DNA of 64,000 bases from positions 25,368 to 89,367 of the forward strand of contig CAZMSH010000016.1 in NCBI GenBank assembly GCA_964568875.1, given 5' to 3'. The notes under the pieces were generated by a model. It worked only from the letters and a program-made list of their open reading frames with translations, did no database searches and had not been told where the DNA came from. This document shows positions 9,363 to 17,766 of the stretch, in pieces; position 1 is the first letter of the stretch; each line of letters starts with the position of its first letter. This stretch comes from SLNP01 sp964568875. GTDB taxonomy: Bacteria; Bacteroidota; Bacteroidia; Bacteroidales; VadinHA17. The position numbers and the translations under genes were made by a program.

Positions 9363-10559
9363 ATGTCAAAAACCAACTATTCATTTATGAAATTTTTCCT
9401 GCTTCTGATGGTGGCAGGCATTTTGGTGTCGTGCAGCACAAAGGAGGAGAAAGCTGCAAGAGAGATAAATGCGTTTCTTGAAGAATCGGGAACACTGGGC
9501 CTTGCTGTGGCGGTAGTGAAGGATGGTGCCCTGATCTATACTGGCTCCTTCGGACAAAGGAGTCCTGACGACGAAACTCCTCTGCAGGATGGAGATATAT
9601 TCAGAATCGCATCAATCTCAAAGTCCTTTACCACCACAACCCTGATGAAACTTGTTGAAGAGGGAAAGGTAAATCTGGAGGACGATGTCAGCGACCTGGT
9701 AGGCTTCACTGTAAGGAATCCTCTTTTCCCCGACATCCCCGTTACTATAAAGATGCTTCTTTCTCACTCATCATCAATGAACGATTCACAAGGATACTTT
9801 ACACTCAACACACTTAATCCTGCTACAAATCCCGACCATGCAAAATGCTGGAATGAATATGAGCCCGGATCGAAATATGAGTACTGCAACCTTGGTTTTA
9901 ACACTATTGGCACCATAATCGAAAGGATATCCGGGGTCAGGTTTGACAAATATGTAAGGGAAGTAGTTATTAATCCGCTAAACCTTACTGCAAGCTTCAA
10001 TGTTGACGACCTTCCCGGTGTTACATTCGTTCCCCTCAGCCACCCAGACACTGCCGGCTTCGCTGAAACAGGAAAGATAAACTTTCGCATTTCAGAGGGT
10101 GTTTATGACAGTCCGGCCCCAAGAATCGACACCGGCTACATTATGGGGTACAGCACCCCCGTTTTCTCACCTACAGGAGGCATGAAGACGTCGGCGCGCG
10201 ATCTGGCCCGTTACATGATAATGCACATGCATTACGGCATTGACCCTGCTACAGGCGTAAGGGTAATAAGCGAGGAGAATGCAACGATGATGCAGACTGC
10301 TATGGTGGAGGTAAATGAAACGAATCACTATTGCCTCGCTTTGAAGCGTACCACGAACCTGATCCCCGGAGAGGAACTGACAGGTCATACAGGTTCGGCA
10401 TACGGCCTCTACAGCGCCATGTTCTTTGAGCCTGAAAAGAAGTTCGGCCTGGTGATGATGACCAACGGTACCACCCGCGACTACGCCAGGTATGTTGACG
10501 ATTTCGCTCCTGTGCAACGCGATGTGCTTCGGATACTTTACAAGGTTTTTATTAAATAG
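9363..10559 (+). CDS. Serine hydrolase, class C beta-lactamase / DD-peptidase fold, lipoprotein
   Basis: 398 residues. An N-terminal signal ends in a lipobox-like VSCS (Cys24), so the product is probably a lipoprotein; a second start at Met9 (9387) would give a more standard signal peptide. The Beta-lactamase domain (Pfam family of class C enzymes, esterases and DD-peptidases) has the SxxK motif SISK (Ser84, Lys87), the YxN motif YCN (Tyr174) and the HTG box (342-344), so it is catalytically competent. The substrate cannot be told; the fold covers peptidoglycan peptidases, D-amino-acid peptidases and esterases. It follows pbpC by 83 bases on the same strand, which makes a wall-related role plausible. 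The region 9280-9362 has no obvious terminator. Confidence 0.88.
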   Translation: MSKTNYSFMKFFLLLMVAGILVSCSTKEEKAAREINAFLEESGTLGLAVAVVKDGALIYTGSFGQRSPDDETPLQDGDIFRIASISKSFTTTTLMKLVEEGKVNLEDDVSDLVGFTVRNPLFPDIPVTIKMLLSHSSSMNDSQGYFTLNTLNPATNPDHAKCWNEYEPGSKYEYCNLGFNTIGTIIERISGVRFDKYVREVVINPLNLTASFNVDDLPGVTFVPLSHPDTAGFAETGKINFRISEGVYDSPAPRIDTGYIMGYSTPVFSPTGGMKTSARDLARYMIMHMHYGIDPATGVRVISEENATMMQTAMVEVNETNHYCLALKRTTNLIPGEELTGHTGSAYGLYSAMFFEPEKKFGLVMMTNGTTRDYARYVDDFAPVQRDVLRILYKVFIK

Positions 10560-10647
10560 AGCCCTGGAAACATAAGATTACGGGTAAATACGCCCCCGTA
10601 CAGAGGAATAGATTAACTTTCTTTATATGTACATGAAGGTATAATTC

Positions 10648-12489
10648 ATGGGTATAAAAGAAACTGATATCGATAATGCCAATGAATTGCTTTGGCAATC
10701 AAGGTTTAATGATTCATCAAAAGTAATCTCTGATGCCCTCGAAATCCTTGAAATAGCAGAAAATGCAGGTTATCAGAAGGGAATAGCCTACGCTAACCTG
10801 AATATTGCCACTACACACTTCTACCAGTCAAAAAACGACATAGCCCTTAAGCATCTGGCCGATTCATTACACTGGTTCGAAAGAAATACTAATGAAACGG
10901 GATACATTTGGGCTCTCCTTCTTAAAGGAAGTATTTACGAAAGTTTTGGTGATTATGAAACATCACTGGAGTTGTTCCTGACGTCACTTAAGCTTTCTGC
11001 ACAAAACAATGAAAATGAGACAAAAGCAGAAGCGGCAAGCCAGTTAGGGCTGCTGTATACACGGCTATGCAATTTTGGAAAGGCTGATGAATGCTTCAGC
11101 GAAGCCCTTGCTATCAGGGAAATGACGGGAGATGAAAACGGCATGGCCTCATCGCTGAACAGGATGGGAATGCTGATGCGCCTGACCGGAAAGCACGAAA
11201 AATCTCTTGAATACTATTTCAAAAGCCTCGAAATAAGAAGGAAGAACAGGCAGGAGACCTCAATACCATGGACACTGCTAGGGATTGCAAGCACATACGA
11301 GGAAATGCATGACAATGTTTCAGCACTCGATTACTATGAAAGAGGATTGTCGGGGGGAGACAGGCGCTGCACTCTTCAGTGCATGCTGGGACTGGGAAGG
11401 ATTAACAGCCGGGAAGGGAATCTGTCTGAAGCTGAGAAACAGCTTAAACTATCGCTGACAATAGCTCAGGAACTAAAGGCTCTTTCACTGGTTGCCGAGG
11501 CTTATTCAGCACTTGCCCGACACTACGAATCTTCGGGTAACGTAATAAGCGCTCTTGAATACTACAAGCTCTTTCAAAAAACAAAGGAATCGGTTCAGAG
11601 TGAGGAGGCTCAAAGTCGCTTCAGAAATATTGAGATATCCCATGCAATTGAAAAATCAGAACAGGAAAAAGAAATATTCCGCCTAAGGCATGTAGAACTA
11701 AAAAAGGCCTATGATATTATTGAAGAGAAAAACCGCGACATTATGGCCAGTATCAACTATGCAAGCCGCATTCAGTCGGCCTTGCTGCCAGATCCGGCTG
11801 ATATTAAAGGTCTGAAGAAAAACCTGTTCATTCTCTATTTACCTAAGGATATTGTAAGCGGTGACTTTTACTGGTTTTCTGAGGTGGCGGGCAAGCTGGT
11901 GATAACTGCAGGCGACTGCACAGGACACGGCGTCCCTGGTGCACTGATGAGTATGCTCGGCGTCTCTTTCCTTGAAGAAATAGTCAACAATCATCAAATT
12001 ACCGATTCCGGAGTTATCCTCGATGAGCTCAGAAAAGAGATTCAGAGAGCACTCCGCCAGAGAGGGGAAAAGGGAGAGGCAAAGGATGGAATGGACCTGT
12101 CCCTCTGTGTTATTGATCAAAAAAATAAAACTATACAGTATTCAGGTGCTTATAATAACCTCTACCATCTGTCTGACGGAACCATCAATGAGTACGAGGC
12201 CGACCGCATGCCAATAGGTATCTTCGACTATTCAGTCAAAAATTTCTCAAGTACTATTATTCACACCGCGCCGGACGATATGATTTACATGTTCTCCGAT
12301 GGCTTTGCCGACCAGTTTGGTGGTCCGCAGAACAAGAAATTCAAATACACTCCCTTTAAGAATCTTCTGAAAGAAATTCACAAACTACCATTATCACAAC
12401 AGAAGAGTAGGCTTCAGAAAGAATTTAAGAAATGGAAGGGTAACAACCAGCAAACCGATGACGTTGTAGTTTTGGGCTTCAGGGTGTAA
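10648..12489 (+). CDS. TPR sensor with C-terminal SpoIIE/PP2C serine phosphatase domain
   Basis: 613 residues and cytosolic (no signal or membrane segment). The N-terminal 300 residues are six or more tetratricopeptide-like repeats (for example the run AAEYLSEALAI-like segments around residues 100-260). A coiled-coil linker follows (about 310-370, with EKSEQEKEIFRLRHVELKK). The C-terminal half is a SpoIIE-type PP2C phosphatase with LPKDIVSGDFYW, AGDCTGHGVPGALMS and the terminal TDDVVVLGF; the metal-binding aspartates are present. Such proteins in Bacteroidota act as outputs of partner-switching or as stand-alone signalling phosphatases. It stands alone, converging on cysN with only 9 bases between the stop codons. 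An A/T-rich TAACTTTC at about 10613 could be a weak -7 element. Input signal and target are unknown. Confidence 0.88.
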   Translation: MGIKETDIDNANELLWQSRFNDSSKVISDALEILEIAENAGYQKGIAYANLNIATTHFYQSKNDIALKHLADSLHWFERNTNETGYIWALLLKGSIYESFGDYETSLELFLTSLKLSAQNNENETKAEAASQLGLLYTRLCNFGKADECFSEALAIREMTGDENGMASSLNRMGMLMRLTGKHEKSLEYYFKSLEIRRKNRQETSIPWTLLGIASTYEEMHDNVSALDYYERGLSGGDRRCTLQCMLGLGRINSREGNLSEAEKQLKLSLTIAQELKALSLVAEAYSALARHYESSGNVISALEYYKLFQKTKESVQSEEAQSRFRNIEISHAIEKSEQEKEIFRLRHVELKKAYDIIEEKNRDIMASINYASRIQSALLPDPADIKGLKKNLFILYLPKDIVSGDFYWFSEVAGKLVITAGDCTGHGVPGALMSMLGVSFLEEIVNNHQITDSGVILDELRKEIQRALRQRGEKGEAKDGMDLSLCVIDQKNKTIQYSGAYNNLYHLSDGTINEYEADRMPIGIFDYSVKNFSSTIIHTAPDDMIYMFSDGFADQFGGPQNKKFKYTPFKNLLKEIHKLPLSQQKSRLQKEFKKWKGNNQQTDDVVVLGFRV

Positions 12490-12498
12490 CGGCATTCT

Positions 12499-13752
12499 TC
12501 AGATAATCATACCTGCCGCGACTGTATTGTTGGTACCTTCATCAATCAGAATAAAGCTTCCGGTGGTGTGGTTCACGACATGAGGGTCAGTGAAAAGCGG
12601 TTTTGCAGTGCGTATTTCCACGCGCGCAATATCATTCATTTTCACGTCAAGATTAACGGTATCGCGCTCAACAGAACTAACGTTAAGTCTGAATATCACC
12701 TCTTTAACAACACACCTGACCTCATTTGCCGTATGCCGCAGTATATATTTGCCGTTCACCTGCAACGGCTTTTCACTAAACCAGCAGATACGGGCCACAA
12801 TATCAGTGGTCATCACAGGTACCTCATCAGCAGGCACTATCATATCGCCCCTGCTTATGTCGATATCATCCTCCAGCACCAGAGCCACAGACTCACCTGA
12901 CCCGGCAACCTCAAAGCTCTTACCATGTAAATCTATGCTTTTAATGGTGGAACCAAGGCCTGAAGGCATTGCGACGACCTTCTGCCCGCGTTTGAAGCTT
13001 CCTCCTGCAATTCGTCCGGCATAGCTTCGATAATCGGGGTACTCAGGAGATAATGGCCTTACCACATACTGCACGGGAAAGCGGGCAGGAACTTTATGCC
13101 TGTCTCCGTTAATCTCGACTGTTTCAAGTAATTCGATAAGTGTAGGCCCATCGTACCATTGCATGTTCTCTGAGCGATCAACAACATTATCCCCGAGTTT
13201 GGCACTTATTGGAACGAAAAAAGTGTTTTTGACTTCCAGCTTGCCGGCAAGCAGTTCCAGTCCCTCGCGAAGGGAGGAAAATACCTCCTCGCTATAATCT
13301 GCGAGGTCCATCTTGTTCAGGCAAAATACTATATATCTGATATCAAGAAGAGCTGCAATATATGAGTGACGTATGGTCTGTTCTACAATCCCGTTGCGCA
13401 CATCAACAAGTATCAGGGCCAGGTCGGCTGTTGAAGCACCGGTTACCATATTTCGTGTGTACTGTATGTGTCCTGGCGTATCAGCTATTATGAACTTGCG
13501 GCGCGGTGTGGCGAAATATCGGTATGCCACGTCAATGGTGATTCCCTGCTCTCGTTCAGCCTTCAGGCCGTCGGTAAGCAGTGAGAGGTCGACATCCTCT
13601 TTGCCGCGCCGGCGTGATGATTCAACTATATGGTCAAACTGATCTTCAAAAATTGACTTGCTGTCATATAAAAGGCGCCCGATCAGTGTGCTTTTGCCGT
13701 CGTCTACGCTACCGGCTGTAGTAAATCTTAAGAGGCTCAGATTTTCGTTCAT
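12499..13752 (-). CDS. cysN: Sulfate adenylyltransferase subunit 1 (GTPase)
   Basis: 417 residues. The GTP-binding subunit of ATP sulfurylase couples GTP hydrolysis to formation of APS from sulfate and ATP. The EF-Tu-like G domain has the P-loop GSVDDGKSTLIGRL, switch II DTPGH and NKMD; domains 2 and 3 follow. There is no C-terminal APS kinase domain, unlike the CysNC fusions common elsewhere. It is the last gene of cysH-cysD-cysN on the minus strand. The 81 bases between cysD and cysN show no terminator, so co-transcription is likely. The start ATG at 13752 is preceded by an A-rich stretch rather than a Shine-Dalgarno site. Confidence 0.95.
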   Translation of the reverse strand: MNENLSLLRFTTAGSVDDGKSTLIGRLLYDSKSIFEDQFDHIVESSRRRGKEDVDLSLLTDGLKAEREQGITIDVAYRYFATPRRKFIIADTPGHIQYTRNMVTGASTADLALILVDVRNGIVEQTIRHSYIAALLDIRYIVFCLNKMDLADYSEEVFSSLREGLELLAGKLEVKNTFFVPISAKLGDNVVDRSENMQWYDGPTLIELLETVEINGDRHKVPARFPVQYVVRPLSPEYPDYRSYAGRIAGGSFKRGQKVVAMPSGLGSTIKSIDLHGKSFEVAGSGESVALVLEDDIDISRGDMIVPADEVPVMTTDIVARICWFSEKPLQVNGKYILRHTANEVRCVVKEVIFRLNVSSVERDTVNLDVKMNDIARVEIRTAKPLFTDPHVVNHTTGSFILIDEGTNNTVAAGMII

Positions 13753-13833
13753 AATGATTTTTTTCTTCTTATTGCCAGATATATCTTTTCTGCAGATGCC
13801 CGCTTATCAAATGCTGATTCTGCTGCTGCACAT

Positions 13834-14754
13834 TCAGAAATAACCTTCCCTTTTGCGTTCCTCCATTGCCGCCTCAGACCGCTTGTCATCGTAGCGGCCG
13901 CCGCGTTCGGTTACCCTGGTGGCTGCGATCTCGGCTATTATATCTTCAAGCCTGTCCGCTTTTGAAAGGGTTACCCCCGTACAGGTTATGTCACCGATTG
14001 TACGGCAACGGACGTCGGTTTCGATTACCTCCTCGCCGGGCTTGAGCATCATGAAAGGAGCCCAGGCAAGGTAAACACCATCGCGTTTGAATATCTTGCG
14101 GCGATGAGTGTAATAGAGTGAAGGAAGAGGTATATTATCAATTAGTATGTACTGCCATACATCAAGCTCTGTCCAGTTGCTTATCGGAAAAACCCTGAAG
14201 TGCTCACCAGGATGCTTGCGGCCGTTGAATATATTCCATAGTTCTGGACGCTGGTTTTTGGGGTCCCATTGTCCGAATTCATCACGATGCGAGAAAAACC
14301 GCTCCTTTGCACGGGCTTTTTCTTCATCACGGCGGCCACCGCCAATTGCAGCATCAATCTTCAATTCCTCTATCTTGTCGAGCAGTGAGATACTCTGTGC
14401 CTTGTTGCGGCTGGCGTTATACCCCTTCTCCTCCGCTACCCTTCCTTTATCAATCGACTCCTGTACCGAGGCAACTATCAGGTCCACGCCCAGATCCTGT
14501 GCCAGCTCATCGCGAAATATCAGTGTCTCCTCAAAATTGTGCCCGGTATCTACATGAAGTAACCTGAAAGGTATTTTCATGGGCCAGAAAGCCTTCTTCG
14601 CGAGGTGAACAAGAACTATCGAATCTTTACCACCTGAAAAAAGAATAACCGGATTTTCAAACTGGGCAGCTACCTCGCGAATTACAAATATTGCTTCGTT
14701 TTCCAGATCCCTGATGTGGCGTGTGTTGATTTCCATTGACATAACATCTTTCAT
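13834..14754 (-). CDS. cysD: Sulfate adenylyltransferase subunit 2
   Basis: 306 residues, usual length for CysD, the catalytic subunit of ATP sulfurylase. It is a PP-loop (N-type ATP pyrophosphatase) fold with SGGKDSIVLVHLA near residue 40 and the family's HVDTGHNFEET and GGRRDEEKARAKERFFS segments. It works with CysN, encoded 81 bases downstream. It begins three bases after the stop of cysH, which fits translational coupling. An alternative start is Met6 (MEINTRHIRDLENEAI, closer to the usual N-terminus of the family). Assignment is secure. Confidence 0.95.
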   Translation of the reverse strand: MKDVMSMEINTRHIRDLENEAIFVIREVAAQFENPVILFSGGKDSIVLVHLAKKAFWPMKIPFRLLHVDTGHNFEETLIFRDELAQDLGVDLIVASVQESIDKGRVAEEKGYNASRNKAQSISLLDKIEELKIDAAIGGGRRDEEKARAKERFFSHRDEFGQWDPKNQRPELWNIFNGRKHPGEHFRVFPISNWTELDVWQYILIDNIPLPSLYYTHRRKIFKRDGVYLAWAPFMMLKPGEEVIETDVRCRTIGDITCTGVTLSKADRLEDIIAEIAATRVTERGGRYDDKRSEAAMEERKREGYF

Positions 14755-14757
14755 TTT

Positions 14758-15462
14758 CTATTTTTCATGCAACCCGCACTCTTTTCCAGACTGGTCTTCC
14801 CACCACCAGCGCCCGGCACGAAAGTCCTCGCCTGGTTTAATGGCTCTGGTACAGGGAGCACAGCCAATACTTACATAACCCTGATAATGAAGCTCATTGT
14901 GCGGAACATGAAACTTCTTAAGGTAATCTTCAACCTGCTGGAGTGTCCAGTCAAAGAGAGGGTGGTACTTGAAAATCCTGTGACCCTCATCGTATTCAAG
15001 ATGACCGATTGAAGAGCGGCCCGGCGATTGCTCTGACCTGATTCCGGTTACCCAGAGACGTTTTCCCTCAAGAGCCCTGCCAAGAGGTTTAACCTTGCGT
15101 ATGTGGCAGCACTCTTTGCGGTACTCTACAGAATTGTAAAAGCTATATGGCCCCTTTTCGGTCATAAGCTTTTCAACATCATCACGTTCAGGGAAATATA
15201 CCCTTATCGGCTTCTTGTAGGTCTTAAGTGTGTTTGCATGAACCTTGTATGTCTCTTCGAACATCCTTCCTGTGTCTATTGCAACCACGTCAATATCAAT
15301 GTCGTTGCGAAAAATAATATCGGTTATTACCTGGTCTTCTATTCCAAAGCTGGTGGTAAAGACGACCCTGCCTGCGAAATGTGTAATCAGCCTGTTCAGA
15401 TTGGCAGCTATATCAGTGCCGGTTATCTCTGTCTTCAGAATACTCAGATCTATCTTTTTCAT
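14758..15462 (-). CDS. cysH: Adenylyl-sulfate (APS) reductase, CysH family with Fe-S cysteines
   Basis: 234 residues from the ATG at 15462, which has GGGAGG just upstream. A longer open frame upstream to 15696 is read-through of a heptamer repeat array and is not coding. The enzyme reduces activated sulfate to sulfite with thioredoxin. It has the PP-loop-like TTSFGIEDQVI, a CC pair (ECCHIRKVKPL) plus CAPC (GCAPCTRAI), which together form the 4Fe-4S site, and the C-terminal catalytic ECGLHE. The four cluster cysteines are diagnostic of APS reductase (EC 1.8.4.10) rather than the PAPS enzyme. This fits the absence of APS kinase (CysC) from the operon. First gene of cysHDN. Confidence 0.93.
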   Translation of the reverse strand: MKKIDLSILKTEITGTDIAANLNRLITHFAGRVVFTTSFGIEDQVITDIIFRNDIDIDVVAIDTGRMFEETYKVHANTLKTYKKPIRVYFPERDDVEKLMTEKGPYSFYNSVEYRKECCHIRKVKPLGRALEGKRLWVTGIRSEQSPGRSSIGHLEYDEGHRIFKYHPLFDWTLQQVEDYLKKFHVPHNELHYQGYVSIGCAPCTRAIKPGEDFRAGRWWWEDQSGKECGLHEK

Positions 15463-15580
15463 GGAAATACCCTCCCTGATTATGTTGTTTTTTTCAGCCC
15501 GACAAAGGAATAAATTATTGATAATAAAACCCTCAGCAATAATTGTGATTGAAAATGGGTATAAATGCGTATACGGGGAA

Positions 15581-15686
15581 GGGTGTCGGGTATCAGGTAT
15601 CGGGTACCAGGTGTCGGGTACCAGGTATCGGGTACCAGGTGCCGGGTATCGGGTACAGGGTGCCGGGTATCGGGTACAGGGTGCCG
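15581..15686 (+). repeat. Heptanucleotide array upstream of cysH
   Basis: About fifteen 7-bp units (GGTATCR, GGTACCA, GGTGTCG, and a GGTACAG variant) on the plus strand, between the divergent cysH and DUF4438-like genes. Together with short flanks it fills the 314-base intergenic stretch 15463-15776; the rest is A/T-rich leader in which only a weak TATCTTTA (about 15721) resembles a promoter element for the plus-strand gene. Confidence 0.95.
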
Positions 15687-15776
15687 TAGACTGCAAACCG
15701 TTTCATATTTCAACAAAGATGATATCTTTACGTGCTGAAGATGTTAATTACCAAACCTTACTAATAATAAAGAGCC

Positions 15777-16772
15777 ATGTTTCTGAAGAATTACTCCAAT
15801 AAGCATTTAATGGGAACTTGCATTGCCACCTTAACTTTGTTTCTGGTATTCAACGGATTTGCGGTGGGTCAATCCGCAGGCCTGAAAAAGGTTGAGTACA
15901 ATAAAGAGCAACTGGTACAGAACGTTGTTGTAGGAACCATAGCTCCGGCAAGGTTAGGTACCACACCTTACCGGCTTGGTGCCGACGGCTCTGTTTCCAT
16001 CCTGCCGGCCACCGGTAGTGTGACTCTCAACTTCCGCTCAGGCGATTCAGCAGTAAATCTGGCCGGTGATCATGTTGAACCTGCTGTAACGCTATATTAT
16101 TCTGACGACCGCAGTGGTTCGGAAAGCCGTGCTTTCAACATTTTCTCATGTGTAGGCAACGAGGTAAAGGTCCTTACAGGTGAAGCCAAAGGAGCCACCG
16201 GTGTGGTTATTGGCAAACACGGAGGATCGGAACATGTGATGGTTGACTTCAGCAATCCGGAGGTAATGAAGAATATGATCCCTGGTGACAAAATGGTCGT
16301 CTATTCATGGGGTCTCGGAATGGAACTTACAAATATTAAGGATGTCAAGGCAATGAACATGAGTCCCCAGCTGATGGATGCTCTTACCAGGGCCGGAATG
16401 GGAATTACTGCCACAGGAAAGCTGAGAATACCCGTAGCGCTTACTGTACCGGCGAAGGTCATGGGTTCAGGACTTGGCTCTGACCATGTCTATTCAGGAG
16501 ACTATGACATCCAGATGTTCGATGAAAAGGTTAACCGGGAATACGGACTTGATAAACTGAGGTTTGGAGACATTGTCGCGATTATTGATGCCGACAACTC
16601 ATACGGAAGGATATTTAAAACGGGAGCCATTACAATTGGTGTTGTAACCCACAGCAATAGCGTTATTGCTGGCCATGGTCCGGGAGTAACCACCCTGTTT
16701 ACTTCATCAACAGGAAACATAGAGTACTATACCGACAACAAGGCAAACCTGCTTTTTCTGCTGCTGCAATAA
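15777..16772 (+). CDS. Exported DUF4438-like protein
   Basis: 331 residues with an N-terminal signal peptide (about 1-33, hydrophobic core TLTLFLVFNGFAVGQS). The rest resembles the DUF4438 family by memory of its pattern: the VVVGTIAPARLGTTPYRL opening, the glycine-rich GEAKGATGVVIGKHGG and the terminal HSNSVIAGHGPGVTTLF. Known members include a structurally solved Thermotoga protein without assigned function. No catalytic motif was recognised. The gene is divergent from cysH and converges on hisIE with 111 bases between, in which no clear terminator hairpin is visible. Function unknown; family call moderate. Confidence 0.6.
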   Translation: MFLKNYSNKHLMGTCIATLTLFLVFNGFAVGQSAGLKKVEYNKEQLVQNVVVGTIAPARLGTTPYRLGADGSVSILPATGSVTLNFRSGDSAVNLAGDHVEPAVTLYYSDDRSGSESRAFNIFSCVGNEVKVLTGEAKGATGVVIGKHGGSEHVMVDFSNPEVMKNMIPGDKMVVYSWGLGMELTNIKDVKAMNMSPQLMDALTRAGMGITATGKLRIPVALTVPAKVMGSGLGSDHVYSGDYDIQMFDEKVNREYGLDKLRFGDIVAIIDADNSYGRIFKTGAITIGVVTHSNSVIAGHGPGVTTLFTSSTGNIEYYTDNKANLLFLLLQ

Positions 16773-16883
16773 ATGCTGCATCACAAAGGATTTTTGATTT
16801 TACTCTGGCATTACTGGAAAGAGGAATCTTCTTCTATCGTTGCAGCTCTGTCGCCCTAACCTGGCAAATGTAATTACCAGCTG

Positions 16884-17480
16884 TTACTTGTGACGATCGC
16901 GCAATATTTTCTCAACATCGGTGAGTGTGAACCCTCTGTCATGAAGAAGTACCAGATAGTGATAAAGAAGATCGGCTGCTTCGTTCAGGAAGAGATCGTC
17001 ATTGTCGTTGAATGCTTCTATAATCAGTTCGGCACTCTCTTCCCCCAGTTTCTTGGCTATTTTACGAGGTCCGCCAGCAAACAGTTTTGCAGTGTATGAT
17101 GATTCATGATCAGAGCCCCGACGGGATTCAATAATGCTTTCAAGTTCTGAGGTAAATCCGGTTGCAAACTCCCCATATGGAACGTTGCTCTCTCCCCAGC
17201 AGGTATCGCTGCCGGTGTGACATGCCGGTCCGGCCGGTTTCACCTTAACCAGAAAAGTATCATTATCACAGTCGTCAAGTATCTCTTTTACATATAAATA
17301 ATTGCCAGACTCCTCCCCTTTTATCCATAGCTTCTTTCTCGACCGGCTGTAAAATGTCATCCGGCCGGTTTCACGTGTAACACGCAACGATTCATCATTT
17401 ACCCATGCCATCATTAGCACCCGGCCTGTATCAGCATCCTGAATTATCGCTGGTTTCAGGTTTTCAATGTTTGTTTTCAT
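16884..17480 (-). CDS. hisIE: Bifunctional phosphoribosyl-AMP cyclohydrolase / phosphoribosyl-ATP pyrophosphatase
   Basis: 198 residues; steps 2 and 3 of histidine synthesis. The N-terminal HisI domain (about 1-105) has MMAWVNDESL, the metal-binding DCDNDT and the CHTGSDTCW zinc site. The C-terminal HisE domain (about 108-198) has SYTAKLFAGGPRKIAKKLGEESAELIIEA. This fusion is common in Bacteroidota and enterobacteria. It is the last gene of the his operon, separated from hisAF by a 286-base spacer filled mostly by an 80-bp tandem repeat. The start at 17480 follows an A-rich leader. Confidence 0.95.
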   Translation of the reverse strand: MKTNIENLKPAIIQDADTGRVLMMAWVNDESLRVTRETGRMTFYSRSRKKLWIKGEESGNYLYVKEILDDCDNDTFLVKVKPAGPACHTGSDTCWGESNVPYGEFATGFTSELESIIESRRGSDHESSYTAKLFAGGPRKIAKKLGEESAELIIEAFNDNDDLFLNEAADLLYHYLVLLHDRGFTLTDVEKILRDRHK

Positions 17481-17527
17481 TGTTGTAATTGTTTTTTCAT
17501 TTTCGCCCGCAATAAAGGGGGGGCGTT

Positions 17528-17738
17528 GTCCATGCTATTATTATTATACCCCTATGGGGTAATTGATTTTTCAATATTCTGTCTCCTCTCTAAAAAGCTG
17601 GTTGTCTTTTCCATGCTATTATTATTATACCCCTACTGGGTAATGGATTTTTCAATATTCTGTCTCCTCTCTAAAAAGCTGGTCGTCTTTCCATGCTATA
17701 TTAATATTATACCCCTACTGGGTAATGGATTATTTCCA
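17528..17738. repeat. Tandem repeat of about 80 bp (2.6 copies) between hisAF and hisIE
   Basis: Copies begin near 17531, 17612 and 17692 (periods 81 and 80). Each unit contains CATGCTATTATTATTATACC, a CCCC/GGGG-type inverted repeat (TACCCC-TAT-GGGGTA in the first copy, TACCC-CTACT-GGGTA in the others) and TCTCCTCTCTAAAAAGCTGG. The third copy breaks off in TGGATTATTTCC. No gene or tRNA was seen in this 286-base spacer. The open frame across the copies is a by-product of the 81-bp period. Confidence 0.95.
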
Positions 17739-17766
17739 TTCTCTATTTGGCGTGTAGCCTGACACC

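Noticed and set aside
13753..13833. Remnant of an APS kinase gene between cysD and cysN
   Set aside because: A short open frame (about 30 codons) exists but shows no CysC motif such as a P-loop.
15463..15696. N-terminal extension of CysH (TRYPAPGTRYLVPDTW-like)
   Set aside because: Read-through of a heptamer array; the ATG at 15462 has a ribosome binding site and matches the family N-terminus.
17526..17762. Repeated small frame LLLLYPYGVIDFSIFCLLSKK on the plus strand
   Set aside because: A by-product of an 81-bp repeat period; copies are not followed by a codon-like substitution pattern and the third copy is frame-shifted.
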